Part shown: positions 1-5,065 of the stretch, in pieces | Position numbering within the stretch: position 1 is the stretch's first letter | How the letters are laid out: each line of letters opens with the position of its first letter | NCBI GenBank assembly: GCA_009925905.1 | Contig: RFPZ01000074.1 | Coordinates: 1 to 5,065, forward strand | Direction: 5' to 3' | Length of the DNA: 5,065 nucleotides | Source: Candidatus Aquidulcis frankliniae | GTDB taxonomy: Bacteria > Chloroflexota > Limnocylindria > Limnocylindrales > Limnocylindraceae | Notes under the pieces: generated by a model | What the model was told of the DNA's origin: nothing | Databases searched by the model: none | The model's input: the letters and a program-made list of their open reading frames with translations, nothing else | Position numbers and translations under genes: made by a program

Positions 1-391
1 CCTTAGCGGCATGCCGGTCACGATGGAGCTAGCTGCGCGCGTCTTGAGCGAAGCGGTCTACCCGAACCCGAAGCGCATCCTTGAGCCAGAGCAGGTTGTT
101 GCCGCCGTCGCCGAGCACTTCAGTCTCACGGTTGAGCAGCTCCGCGGGCCGAAGCGCGATCGGGAGATCGTGACCCCGCGACAGATTGCGGCGTACCTCT
201 CTCGAGAAGAGACCGACGCCTCCCTTGTGCGAATTGGCGCGGCCCTCGGCGGGCGCGACCACTCCACCGTCATTCATGCCTGCACCAAGATTGAGCGAGA
301 GATGAGCTACGACGGCGAGTTGCGCCGAGAGGTTGCCCTGTTGCGCGAAGCGCTCCTGCGGTTGGGCCAAGGGGTTGCTGCCCGCGCCTAG
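1..391 (+). CDS. dnaA: Chromosomal replication initiator DnaA, C-terminal part (domain IV)
   Basis: This is the 3' end of dnaA; the gene begins outside the window and the reading frame is already open at base 2. DnaA is the AAA+ initiator that binds DnaA boxes at oriC, oligomerises with ATP and melts the origin. Only the linker helix and domain IV, the DNA-binding helix-turn-helix, are present. Visible hallmarks are a KRDREIVTPRQIAAYLSRE stretch, matching the basic loop and the next helix of domain IV, and GGRDHSTVIHA at bases 248-280, the family signature. The Asp-His-Ser-Thr and the later His correspond to residues that contact bases in the DnaA box in characterised homologues. After the signature comes the usual short helical tail (KIEREMSYDGELRREVALL), ending in a slightly extended Ala/Arg tail before TAG at 389-391. 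The ATG at 11 is an internal methionine, not the start. The domain is intact, so the protein should recognise boxes close to TTATCCACA, as found immediately downstream. Confidence 0.98.
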   Translation, partial: LSGMPVTMELAARVLSEAVYPNPKRILEPEQVVAAVAEHFSLTVEQLRGPKRDREIVTPRQIAAYLSREETDASLVRIGAALGGRDHSTVIHACTKIEREMSYDGELRREVALLREALLRLGQGVAARA

Positions 392-406
392 CCTGACCAG
401 CGCAAG

Positions 407-415
407 TGTGGATAT
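407..415 (-). promoter_or_regulatory. DnaA box 1 (TGTGGATAT)
   Basis: TGTGGATAT differs from the consensus TGTGGATAA (reverse complement of TTATCCACA) at one position. It begins 15 bases after the dnaA stop codon and lies 11 bp from the next box, start to start. That puts both on the same face of the helix, as expected for cooperative DnaA binding. Confidence 0.75.
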
Positions 416-417
416 CT

Positions 418-426
418 CGTGGATAA
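418..426 (-). promoter_or_regulatory. DnaA box 2 (CGTGGATAA)
   Basis: CGTGGATAA matches the DnaA-box consensus TGTGGATAA at eight of nine positions, differing only in the first base (TTATCCACG on the other strand, a common natural variant). It has the same orientation as box 1, with a two-base gap between them, forming a tandem pair. Confidence 0.75.
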
Positions 427-480
427 CACCTCCTGTGCTGTGGTTTTGTGGGGGTTTTCCTGAGCCGGTGTGTAGTGGGG

Positions 481-489
481 TGTGGGTAA
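481..489 (-). promoter_or_regulatory. DnaA box 3 (TGTGGGTAA)
   Basis: TGTGGGTAA matches TGTGGATAA at eight of nine positions, with one A-to-G change in the core. It has the same orientation as boxes 1 and 2 and is separated from them by a GTG-rich stretch that includes weaker TGTGG-type sites at 439-447 and 447-455. Confidence 0.6.
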
Positions 490-511
490 CCGGTTGGGGT
501 TCTCCGCAAGG

Positions 512-618
512 TCTCCACGGCGGTTACGGTGTTTTATGGGGTTCCCGTGCGGGTTCTCCACGGGGAGAGGGGGGCTTCCCACGGCGGGTTTGTGCGAGAG
601 TGAGCACAGCTCTCCACG
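512..618 (+). repeat. Three direct copies of TCTCCACG, possible weak DnaA boxes
   Basis: The octamer TCTCCACG occurs exactly at 512-519, 555-562 and 611-618, with starts 43 and 56 bp apart. A related CTTCCCACGG lies at 575-584. The core TCCAC is shared with the DnaA box TTATCCACA. The middle copy, read as the 9-mer TTCTCCACG at 554-562, matches at seven of nine positions; the other two match at about six. All copies face opposite to the stronger boxes near dnaA. They may be low-affinity DnaA sites or sites for another origin protein. The repetition is observed; the function is inferred. Confidence 0.5.
538..574 (+). other. G-run cluster inside the origin
   Basis: Four G-runs of at least three bases occur in 37 bases: GGGG at 538-541, GGG at 551-553, GGGG at 562-565 and GGGGGG at 569-574, with loops of 9, 8 and 3 bases. 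A fifth run, GGG, follows at 586-588. The arrangement could allow a relaxed, long-loop G-quadruplex on the + strand, but the loops exceed the strict limit of seven bases and the region is GC-rich anyway. Confidence 0.25.
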
Positions 619-640
619 CCGCCCACAGTACGAATACGGT

Positions 641-678
641 GATGACGAGATAAAACAAGTAAGACACTATTACCCTAG
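641..678. other. Candidate duplex-unwinding stretch before dnaN
   Basis: About 63% of these 38 bases are A or T, counted by hand, which stands out against the GC-rich surroundings. The stretch includes GATAAAACAAGTAAG and ACTATTAC. It lies at the dnaN side of the box fields, where the unwinding element sits in several known origins. It is equally likely to contain the dnaN promoter: TATTAC at 668-673 is a 4-of-6 match to a -10 box, but no -35 element sits at proper spacing. Assignment is tentative. Confidence 0.35.
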
Positions 679-691
679 AGGGGGAACCAAT

Positions 692-709
692 ATGTGGAGG
701 AACAGATGA
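692..709 (+). other. Possible five-codon leader ORF overlapping the dnaN start
   Basis: ATGTGGAGGAACAGATGA would encode the pentapeptide MWRNR. Its TGA overlaps the dnaN ATG in an ATGA arrangement. An AGGGGG at 679-684, seven bases upstream, could act as its own ribosome site, and the dnaN Shine-Dalgarno lies inside it. This would allow translational coupling or tuning of clamp synthesis. So short an ORF can easily arise by chance, and nothing beyond its placement supports translation. Confidence 0.15.
696..700 (+). promoter_or_regulatory. Shine-Dalgarno site of dnaN (GGAGG)
   Basis: GGAGG is separated from the ATG at 706 by five bases, a good spacing. It decides the start of dnaN: the in-frame GTG at 694 overlaps this site and would add four residues (MEEQ) not expected at a clamp N-terminus. 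It is the only strong ribosome-binding site in the operon. Confidence 0.85.
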
Positions 710-1821
710 AGCTCTCGGTTATCCAGGACCACCTCGCCCGCGGACTCGCAATCGTCGGCCACGCCGTAGCGACTCGCAACACCCTCCCGATCCTGTCGAA
801 CGTCTACCTCGGCACCGAAGATGGCGGACTCCGCCTTGTTGCCACAAACCTTGACATCGCGATCACCCACTGGGTCCCAGCGAAAGTGGAAGAGAAAGGC
901 TCCACCACGATCCCTGCCCGGCTGCTCGCCGATGTGGTGAACGGTCTTCCGAACGAGAAGATTGACCTCTCGCTGCTCGCTGACGGTCGCGCCCAGATCA
1001 AGTGCGGTCGAAACGCTTCGCACCTTCGTGCCACCCCAGCCGACGACTACCCGCCAGTCGGCGCCGCCGGCGAACGGCCGACAGCCCGCATCACACAAAA
1101 GGCACTTAAGGCCGCGCTTGAGTCAACCGTGTTTGCCGCCGCCGGCGACGAGGCCCGGCCGATCCTTACTGGGGTACTGACGAAGTTCACTGGAGAGAAG
1201 GCAACGTTCGCGGCCGCTGATAACTATCGCATCGCCGTCGCAGGCGCGCCCCTCGCCGAAGCTGCACCAGAGACGAACTTAATCGTGCCGGCCCGGTCAT
1301 ATGCCGAACTGCTCCGCCTCCTCTCCGATGTGGAAGATCTCGTTGAGATCACCTTCACACCAACAAAGAACCAGCTGCAGTTCAAGCTCGGTGACACCAT
1401 GCTAGTGAGCCGCCTGATTGAAGGACAGTTTCCAAACTTCCAGCAGGTTGTTCCAACAAGCCACACCACAAAGGTGACGCTTGATCGCGACAGTTTCCTC
1501 TCAGCGGTGAAGCTGGCGCAAGTGGTTGCCGATGCATCCGCACACATCGTGCGTTTTGCGATTACAACCACCGGCGGTGGCGCGATCGACATCACCGCAG
1601 CAGCGGATGTCGGCGATCACTCTGCACACGTCGAGGCAAAGGTCGAGGGTGAAGGAACAACGATCGCATTTAACGCGAAGTACCTTGTTGATGTGCTCTC
1701 GCGGGTTGAGGCCGATCAATTCTCACTCGAGCTCACTGGCCCTGTCGCACCCGGGTTGCTACGTCCGCTTGACGGTCGCGACTACCTGCACGTTGTGATG
1801 CCGGTGCGCACGCCCTCCTGA
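706..1821 (+). CDS. dnaN: DNA polymerase III sliding clamp, beta subunit
   Basis: The 371-residue product is the ring-shaped clamp that tethers DNA polymerase III and repair enzymes to DNA. The length is normal for the family, and the three repeated clamp domains fit at roughly residues 1-120, 125-250 and 250-371. Recognisable landmarks are the MKLSV start, NTLPILSNV (25-33), ATNLDIAI (46-53), RPILTGV and ADNYRIAV in domain II, the EGQFPNFQQVVP strand near the domain II/III junction, FNAKYLVDVL in domain III, and the C-terminal YLHVVMPVR, which is part of the peptide-binding pocket where polymerase and other partners dock. The start is ATG 706, behind GGAGG; a GTG start at 694 is less likely. 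It begins the dnaN-recF-DUF721 operon beside oriC, so its expression may respond to DnaA bound in the upstream region. Nothing is missing or disrupted. Confidence 0.98.
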   Translation: MKLSVIQDHLARGLAIVGHAVATRNTLPILSNVYLGTEDGGLRLVATNLDIAITHWVPAKVEEKGSTTIPARLLADVVNGLPNEKIDLSLLADGRAQIKCGRNASHLRATPADDYPPVGAAGERPTARITQKALKAALESTVFAAAGDEARPILTGVLTKFTGEKATFAAADNYRIAVAGAPLAEAAPETNLIVPARSYAELLRLLSDVEDLVEITFTPTKNQLQFKLGDTMLVSRLIEGQFPNFQQVVPTSHTTKVTLDRDSFLSAVKLAQVVADASAHIVRFAITTTGGGAIDITAAADVGDHSAHVEAKVEGEGTTIAFNAKYLVDVLSRVEADQFSLELTGPVAPGLLRPLDGRDYLHVVMPVRTPS

Positions 1822-1851
1822 CCCCACCGCTCGCGAACGCGCGGCGCAGCA

Positions 1852-3006
1852 ATGATTGAGAGCGTGCGGCTTCACCAGATGCGCAGCTGGGTTGACGGCA
1901 CCATTGCGCTCACATCAGGAACACAAATTTTCTGGGGCGAGAACGGCGCGGGGAAGACAACCATTCTTGAAGCGTGCATCATTGCGGCCACCGGTCGTTC
2001 GCACCGTGCAGGGGCCCTTCGAGAAGTGATCGCAGGAAACGCAGAGCAGGCCTCAATCATGGTGAAGGTGCGTGATGCCGGAGCCGACCCGGCCGACACC
2101 CTCGCGCACTCATCGCTCGGCGTGGAGATTTCGCGCGCTGGACGCGCGAAGCATGTGCTGAACGGAACAGCGCGAACCACAGCTGCGCTCGGGCAGCGCC
2201 TACGCGTAGCAGCGTTCGTTCCAGAGGAGACTGGCCTTGTGGTTGGCGCGCCGTCAGTGCGCCGCGGACTCCTCGATCGCGTTGCGTCACAGTGGCAGCG
2301 TGGATATGAGGCAACGTTGACGCGCTACGAGCGAGCGCTGCGTCAACGCAATCGGCTACTGAAAGACGCGCTTGAGGTGGATGGCGCTGCGCGCCGTGCC
2401 ATTGCTGGTGAGATGCGCCCATGGACAGAGATGTTGATCACCACAGGGTCGGAGGTGGTGGCAGCACGCCTTGCTTTTTTGCACGCGCTTGCCCCAGTGC
2501 TGTCGGCGACACACCGAGAGGTGGCGCCAAGCGAGGCAGGCCTTGAGACGCACTACCTCTCGCGCGAACAGTACCGCTCCGATGAGTCCGCGGGCGAGTG
2601 CGCCAGTCGGCTCGCGCAATCGTTCGACCAAACCGCAGAGGCCGAGGGATACCAGGGGTACACGCTGGTTGGGCCGCACCGCGACGACATTGCCTTTCAC
2701 GTCGGCGGCAGCGACATTGCCCCAACAGCATCGCGCGGACAGCAACGAAGCCTGCTTCTCGCCCTCCTCTTCGCTGAGATCACACTGCTCACCGACGAGC
2801 GTGGCCACCCGCCAGTTCTTCTGCTCGACGACGCGTTTTCCGAGCTTGACCCCCAGCGACGAGAGCATCTGGTTGCGCGCATCGCGGCGCTGCCGCAAAG
2901 CATCATTACTGCGACAGCGCTCGAAGACTTAGCGCCAGGGCTTGTGGCAAGGGCGACGTCACGCCAGATTCAACGCGGCCCACATGGCAGCGCGGTAGCA
3001 GCGTGA
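1852..3006 (+). CDS. recF: DNA replication and repair ATPase RecF
   Basis: The 384-residue product is an SMC/ABC-like ATPase that, with RecO and RecR, helps load RecA onto gapped DNA behind stalled forks. It carries the full set of family motifs: Walker A GENGAGKT at residues 29-36, the RecF hallmark TLVGPHRDD at 271-279, the ABC signature SRGQQRS at 294-300, and Walker B VLLLDD at 322-327 followed by AFSELD (D-loop region). The region between Walker A and the signature holds the arm/lid subdomain, rich in Arg and Ala. The length is slightly above the usual 360-375. It starts with ATG 30 bases after the dnaN stop, without a clear Shine-Dalgarno (only GCGCAGCA precedes it), so reinitiation after dnaN is probable. 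The classic dnaN-recF neighbourhood supports the call. All catalytic motifs are intact and the protein should be active. Confidence 0.97.
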   Translation: MIESVRLHQMRSWVDGTIALTSGTQIFWGENGAGKTTILEACIIAATGRSHRAGALREVIAGNAEQASIMVKVRDAGADPADTLAHSSLGVEISRAGRAKHVLNGTARTTAALGQRLRVAAFVPEETGLVVGAPSVRRGLLDRVASQWQRGYEATLTRYERALRQRNRLLKDALEVDGAARRAIAGEMRPWTEMLITTGSEVVAARLAFLHALAPVLSATHREVAPSEAGLETHYLSREQYRSDESAGECASRLAQSFDQTAEAEGYQGYTLVGPHRDDIAFHVGGSDIAPTASRGQQRSLLLALLFAEITLLTDERGHPPVLLLDDAFSELDPQRREHLVARIAALPQSIITATALEDLAPGLVARATSRQIQRGPHGSAVAA

Positions 3007-3344
3007 GCACGAAGCGCACCCGAAAAGGCCGACCAGAGGGGCTGGCTGGTCTGCTCCCGGAAGCGGCGCGCGCCCTCGGCTTTGAAGAGGAGCTGCGGTT
3101 TGCGCGAACCATGGGCGCCTTCGGTGATCTATTGCGCGAAGTAGTGCCACACCTTGCCGCCGTTAGCCACCTCGTTGCCATTGAGCGAGGTCGGTTAATT
3201 GTTGAGGCGCAGAACCCTGCAGCAGCGCAAGAGCTACACCTGCGCGGCGCCGAGCTCGCCCGAGCCTTTAGCGAGTGGCCTGGTGGCGAGCGTTCCATCG
3301 GCCTAACGGTTCGAATTTCCGCCCCAAGCGGCGAACGAGACTGA
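3003..3344 (+). CDS. DUF721 protein, DciA-like (possible helicase-loading factor)
   Basis: This 113-residue protein lies where DUF721 genes usually follow recF. DUF721 includes DciA, which in characterised bacteria helps put the DnaB helicase onto the origin. A basic N-terminus (STKRTRKGRP) is followed by a helical part with an LGF-EEELRF segment and then the core, residues 61-89, where ERGRLIVEAQ and AAAQELHLRGAEL match the family pattern of a glycine turn, a beta strand and an amphipathic helix. The Trp residues I expect in typical members, before the first conserved strand and in the (A/S)WAxEL-like helix, are replaced here (REVV around 45-48 and Ala at 74). The start is GTG 3003, overlapping the recF stop as GTGA; there is no Shine-Dalgarno, and the first ATG (Met37) would remove the basic N-terminus. 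Family assignment is by pattern only; the loading role is inferred from the family and the oriC location. Confidence 0.78.
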   Translation: MSTKRTRKGRPEGLAGLLPEAARALGFEEELRFARTMGAFGDLLREVVPHLAAVSHLVAIERGRLIVEAQNPAAAQELHLRGAELARAFSEWPGGERSIGLTVRISAPSGERD

Positions 3345-3356
3345 GCGTATTCTCAG
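3341..3356 (+). other. Small inverted repeat between DUF721 and the next gene
   Basis: CTGAG at 3341-3345 and CTCAG at 3352-3356 form a five-base-pair stem with a six-base loop. The hairpin spans the DUF721 stop codon and ends four bases before the next ATG. There is no U-run after it, so it is not a typical terminator. It might affect coupling between the two genes, but five pairs can occur by chance. Confidence 0.25.
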
Positions 3357-3359
3357 CAG

Positions 3360-5065
3360 ATGGACCACGCCGAACAGACCATTCACCCCGCAGTACTAAC
3401 AGCGGCTGAGCCTGCGTTTGGCCCCGGTTGGCTTCTGCTCGCACGAGCCCCGAAGGGGCCCTCTGAAGAGCGCATGCTTGGCACGCGCGCCGTACTCATA
3501 TTTCTTGCCAGCGCCACCAAGGAACAGCTTCAGCGTGCTGCCTCCGAAACTTTGAACCAGTATGACCGCGACGCGTCGGCTAGCCCGGCGGAGCGCGCGC
3601 GTCGCGCACTCACCGTCGCACAGAAGATGCTTGGCGAGAAGGTGGCGATTGGGATCGTCGCACTTTCGCGCAGCGAGGTGCTCGTTGCGCGAACCAGCGG
3701 TGTCGCAATTGCGGCGCGACGCACAACAGAAGGCCGAACAGTAACCAACATGCTCCCCGAGGATGCCCCTGGTGCGGCATCGCGCACACTCGAGCGCGGC
3801 GGGATCTCAGCAGCGCGCCTCGCGATGTCAACAGAAGACCGAGTCGCGATTGCTGTCACAGCGGAAGACGCAAAAAAGACGGTGCGTGCACGAACGCCAG
3901 CAAACGGCGTATTTGCGCCGCTCACCTATCCGGCGGCACTTCTTGAAGTCCTACCACCAGTCCGAAAGAGTTCTGAGCGAACTAGATCAAGCTCCGACAC
4001 ACTTATTACAGTGCCGACAGACCCGGTCGCCGTTGCAAAGATCAACGCGCGTAAGCGCTGGGAGGAGGGGAATCTCGAGCGCGAAGCGCGGATCGCGGCC
4101 GCAAAACCAGTTGCGCCGAAGGCCGACCCAACCCGACCGGACATTCATACGCAACCGTATGAACCGATTGACTCAGCCGCTCAGGCCGTCATTGATGTGC
4201 GGCGCCCAAGCACTCGAAGCGGCGTGGAGCCGCGCGCGAGGGGAAAGAGTCAGCCACCGCCGGCGCGTGATCAGCGCACCAGTGACGCAGTGCGGGCGGC
4301 ACAGGAAATAGCCCGCGCTGAGGCGCGACTTCGTGCGGAGCACCGCAGCGCCGCAGAGCCTCAAGTGGAGCGCTCTTGGCGCGAGCGCGCTGCGACATCT
4401 ACGTCGCTTTGGCAGCGCGCCGCCGCACGTATCGCCAACGAGATTGAACGCCGAGCACCATGGCTCACGATCACTCCATCGGAGCCCTCACTTCGCGCTG
4501 CTACAGGCGATGGTGAACAGGCAGAACACGTAGTGCAGCGGAACCGCCGCCGGCGCTCCGCCGCACTCCTACTCGCCGCGGTGCTGGTCGCTGGAGTGGG
4601 CGGGGCGACCGCACTCGTTTTGAACGGATCAACCCCTGAGCTTGATGCGGCGGCCAAGGCGCGCGAGGCACTGCGAAGCGCTGAGATCAGCATCAGCGAA
4701 GCGCTTGATCCCCAGACCAACCTGCTTGTCAACGACCCTGCGCGCGTAAAGAGCCTCTTGCTTTCAGCTGTCGCAAATCTGAATCAGGCAGAAAGTGGCG
4801 GCGGACCAGCGAACCAAATCGCCTCACTCCGAACCCAAGCAACAGAGACCCTCAACAAAATTTTTCTTGTCAATGACGTAACGCCAATTGACCTCTTTAA
4901 CTTCGATGCGGCGGGGGCCACGGTGGAGGTTGAGGCGATCGTTCAAGGCCCCGACGGCCATCCGTATGTCATTGATAACGTGACGGGTGCGGTGTACCGA
5001 ATTGATGCAGAGCGTGGCCGCGCAACAGTGGTGTATCAGCCGGGATTTGACCTCTACGGCACACG
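3360..5065 (+). CDS. Large single-pass membrane protein, phosphatase-like N-terminus and propeller-like outer part; 3' end outside window
   Basis: One frame stays open from ATG 3360 to the window end: 568 codons without a stop. I do not recognise a named gene. Residues 20-175 alternate strands and helices in an order like a PP2C phosphatase: a GPGWLLLARAP opening, a helical SPAERARRALTVAQKML segment, VAIGIVALSRSEVLVAR, then LAMSTEDRVAIAVTAEDA, which resembles the GDRLLLCSDGL segment. The metal-binding Asp and Gly-Asp positions are not evident (TSG where GDS is usual), so it may be catalytically dead. Residues 175-395 form a low-complexity Arg/Ala/Glu/Pro linker with helical parts around 309-345 and 340-368. 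R396-R399 precede a membrane helix at 401-421 (ALLLAAVLVAGVGGATALVL), giving N-inside, C-outside topology. Residues 425-505 look helical, and 521-549 (QGPDGHPYVIDNVTGAVYRI) look like the first blade of a propeller. It begins 15 bases after DUF721 without a Shine-Dalgarno, so coupling is likely. The reading frame is certain; the domain assignments are inference. Confidence 0.85.
   Translation, partial: MDHAEQTIHPAVLTAAEPAFGPGWLLLARAPKGPSEERMLGTRAVLIFLASATKEQLQRAASETLNQYDRDASASPAERARRALTVAQKMLGEKVAIGIVALSRSEVLVARTSGVAIAARRTTEGRTVTNMLPEDAPGAASRTLERGGISAARLAMSTEDRVAIAVTAEDAKKTVRARTPANGVFAPLTYPAALLEVLPPVRKSSERTRSSSDTLITVPTDPVAVAKINARKRWEEGNLEREARIAAAKPVAPKADPTRPDIHTQPYEPIDSAAQAVIDVRRPSTRSGVEPRARGKSQPPPARDQRTSDAVRAAQEIARAEARLRAEHRSAAEPQVERSWRERAATSTSLWQRAAARIANEIERRAPWLTITPSEPSLRAATGDGEQAEHVVQRNRRRRSAALLLAAVLVAGVGGATALVLNGSTPELDAAAKAREALRSAEISISEALDPQTNLLVNDPARVKSLLLSAVANLNQAESGGGPANQIASLRTQATETLNKIFLVNDVTPIDLFNFDAAGATVEVEAIVQGPDGHPYVIDNVTGAVYRIDAERGRATVVYQPGFDLYGT

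Larger units (their letters stand above)
392..705. other. Probable replication origin (oriC) between dnaA and dnaN
   Basis: This 314-base stretch has no convincing gene and lies in the classical dnaA-dnaN origin position. It contains three 8-of-9 matches to the DnaA box (407-415, 418-426, 481-489) and further degenerate boxes. Left of about base 490 the boxes read TGTGG on the + strand; right of about base 510 they read TCTCCAC, the opposite orientation. The middle is GC-rich with several G-runs. The last part (641-678) is relatively AT-rich and could be the site that unwinds. Short inverted repeats are also present, such as CCCG-TG-CGGG at 544-553, TCTCC-ACGG-GGAGA at 555-568 and TGTGC/GCACA at 591-608. 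The location and box content are seen directly; origin function is inferred from known bacterial origins. The same stretch must also hold the dnaN promoter, which I could not place reliably. Confidence 0.85.

Noticed and set aside
544..568. Short inverted repeats (CCCG-TG-CGGG at 544-553, TCTCC-ACGG-GGAGA at 555-568) as an operator or terminator
   Set aside because: Stems of four and five pairs are expected by chance in such GC-rich DNA, and no U-run follows.
333..653. Open frames on the + strand across the dnaA-dnaN spacer (333-653 and 482-709)
   Set aside because: They overlap the end of dnaA or the DnaA-site fields, are rich in Gly/Arg/Pro/Ser as expected for translated GC-rich spacer, have no ribosome site and show no family pattern.
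642..673. Sigma-70-type dnaN promoter (ATGACG as -35, TATTAC as -10)
   Set aside because: Each hexamer matches only four of six bases and the spacing is 20 bases, too long for a confident call.
694..705. GTG at 694 as the dnaN start
   Set aside because: It overlaps the GGAGG ribosome site that serves ATG 706 and would add residues not seen at clamp N-termini.
2356..2898. Long antisense frame of 180 codons opposite recF
   Set aside because: It is opposite an intact recF with all ATPase motifs; long antisense frames are common in GC-rich genes and this one has no motif or ribosome site.
3763..4311. A 182-codon + strand frame inside the membrane-protein gene
   Set aside because: It is rich in Arg/Gln/Ser with no recognisable motif and lies wholly inside the much longer open frame starting at 3360, so it is a shadow frame.
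1..5065. CRISPR array, insertion sequence, tRNA or rRNA gene, phage genes
   Set aside because: No regularly spaced repeats, terminal inverted repeats with transposase, cloverleaf-like sequence or phage-type reading frames were seen; the window is a core replication locus.

Overview
The window is a bacterial replication-origin locus with all recognisable genes on the + strand, in the order 3' end of dnaA, probable oriC, dnaN, recF, a DUF721 (DciA-like) gene, and then a large membrane-protein gene that runs off the right edge. The DNA is GC-rich, and the gene order dnaA-dnaN-recF-DUF721 is the ancestral arrangement seen near many bacterial origins. The host is most likely a free-living, high-GC bacterium. 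The last gene looks like a cytoplasmic phosphatase-like domain, one membrane helix and the start of an outside propeller. That resembles proteins I associate with Chloroflexota, but an actinobacterial or other high-GC lineage cannot be excluded from this sequence alone.

Bases 1-391 encode DnaA domain IV, the part that binds DnaA boxes. Bases 392-705 have no convincing gene and look like the origin. A left field of DnaA-box-like 9-mers reads TGTGG-type on the + strand, with two boxes exactly 11 bp apart next to dnaA and a third at 481-489. A right field holds three copies of TCTCCACG in the opposite orientation, with G-runs in between, followed by an AT-richer stretch just before dnaN. No box matches TTATCCACA perfectly.

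Bases 706-3344 encode the sliding clamp (DnaN), the clamp/gap-repair ATPase RecF, and a small DUF721 protein that may help load the replicative helicase. Only dnaN has a strong Shine-Dalgarno site. recF follows 30 bases after dnaN, the DUF721 start codon overlaps the recF stop (GTGA), and the next gene starts 15 bases after the DUF721 stop. This suggests one operon with coupled translation.

From 3360 to the end of the window (1706 bases) there is a single uninterrupted reading frame of 568 visible codons. I translated it codon by codon and found no stop. It is the least understood part of the window: an N-terminal domain that may be a degenerate PP2C-type phosphatase, a long Arg/Ala/Glu-rich linker, an RRRR-preceded membrane helix at residues 401-421, a helical outside segment, and the beginning of what looks like a beta-propeller. 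Its place directly downstream of replication genes, where gyrB often lies, is the main novelty here.
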